A stretch of 64,000 bases of DNA, taken from assembly GCA_934234055.1 (NCBI GenBank), contig CAKQGY010000003.1, positions 57,819 to 121,818 of the forward strand. Direction: 5' to 3'. Source of the DNA: an uncultured Alphaproteobacteria bacterium. GTDB taxonomy: Bacteria > Pseudomonadota > Alphaproteobacteria > CAAHEQ01 > UBA3637. Both the position numbers and the translations under genes were made by a program. The notes beneath the pieces were generated by a model. It searched no databases and was not told where the DNA came from. It was given only the letters and a program-made list of their open reading frames with translations. This document shows, piece after piece, positions 63,663 to 64,000 of this stretch (its first letter is position 1; each line of letters begins with the position of its first letter).

Positions 63663-63768
63663 GTGCGTGGCGGGAGAGAAGGCACGACAGTGGGTTCGTT
63701 CACGAGCGCAGCGAAGTAGACGCCGTAGGCGGTCCAAGCGACAGCGCGGACAAGGGCTTGTCCCGAGC

Positions 63769-63783
63769 AATCTCGCCAAGCGC
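63769..63783 (+). repeat. 15-base copy of the tRNA-Arg 3' end
   Basis: AATCTCGCCAAGCGC occurs in the tRNA (63613-63627) and again here, 156 bases downstream. It could be an attachment-site remnant of an integrated element or a relic of a duplicated tRNA. Confidence 0.7.
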
Positions 63784-63813
63784 ACTCGGGATTAGGATAG
63801 CGAATATTTTTAG

Positions 63814-63842
63814 TTGACAGAGAGATTCTTTTAGGGTAGAAT
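63814..63842 (+). promoter_or_regulatory. Sigma70-type promoter facing the window end
   Basis: TTGACA (63814-63819), 17-base spacer, TAGAAT (63837-63842). It has the same distance relation to the repeated block as the promoter at 17378-17406, within a few bases. Confidence 0.7.
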
Positions 63843-63889
63843 GAGTTCTATGATGAAACGAAATTGTTGTCAGATTGGTGTGAATTTTA

Positions 63890-63962
<73 letters not shown>

Positions 63963-64000
63963 GTTCTGGTGAGAAGAAAATTTTGAGCGGCAGGCCGACT

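Noticed and set aside
63495..63785. Minus-strand 96-aa open frame over tRNA-Arg
   Set aside because: It is the well-known false protein produced by reading through a tRNA gene; the tRNA cloverleaf is perfect and the frame has no SD.

Overview
The window is a 64 kb piece of an Alphaproteobacterium chromosome. The evidence is the division and cell-wall cluster with an alphaproteobacterial-type long FtsZ, an FYDLN-acid zinc-ribbon protein (TIGR02300 type), an LptF-LptD-SurA block, a 592-aa ribosomal protein S1, and pseudopilins with a Gly/Arg-Ser-Leu-Val-Glu cleavage site of a kind I associate with uncultured gut Alphaproteobacteria. The flavin reductase-rubredoxin fusion suggests an oxygen-poor habitat. 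The species is inferred only loosely; no rRNA gene is present.

Layout: 1-9.5 kb holds ftsW(partial)-murG-murC-murB-ddl-ftsQ-ftsA-ftsZ-rsmB, tightly overlapping and on the + strand. 9.5-14 kb, on the - strand, is a four-gene operon: a two-TM membrane protein, a VirD4/DotL-type coupling ATPase, a small protein with an HNH-like zinc motif lacking the general-base His, and a SUKH/YrhA-like protein. 14-25 kb is mostly housekeeping (outer-membrane protein, MscL, exonuclease III, S1, YqgE, LOG, Sel1 protein, tRNA-Asp), plus a pseudopilin-anchored Cys-rich adhesin-like gene whose leader contains a dispersed repeat. 26-34 kb is a surface-polysaccharide operon (GT2, RmlA, RmlC, RmlD, GalE, Glf, GT2, and a GT-acetyltransferase fusion), with dTDP-rhamnose and UDP-galactofuranose as predicted precursors. 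34-44 kb holds CorC, AroK, a secreted protein of unknown function, XerD, an LptF-LptD single-ORF fusion, SurA and FolD.

44-61.7 kb is the most unusual region: a type IV secretion locus of thirteen genes. Seven consecutive small or mid-size exported, mostly helical proteins come first. They are followed by two VirB8/DotI-like proteins flanking a VirB7-like lipoprotein, a VirB9/DotH-like protein with a C-terminal SPOR-like domain, a 2210-aa VirB10/DotG-like protein containing about 80 copies of a 17-residue repeat, and a VirB11/DotB-like ATPase. With the coupling operon at 9.5-14 kb this makes most of a secretion machine. No relaxase, VirB4 or VirB6 is visible in the window, and the flanks are housekeeping genes, so protein export rather than conjugation is the more likely job (inference).

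61.7-64 kb has a second RsmB-like methyltransferase, RlmE, tRNA-Arg(CCG) with a nearby copy of its 3' end, and a second copy of the region upstream of the pseudopilin gene, here carrying a 35-nt AC microsatellite.
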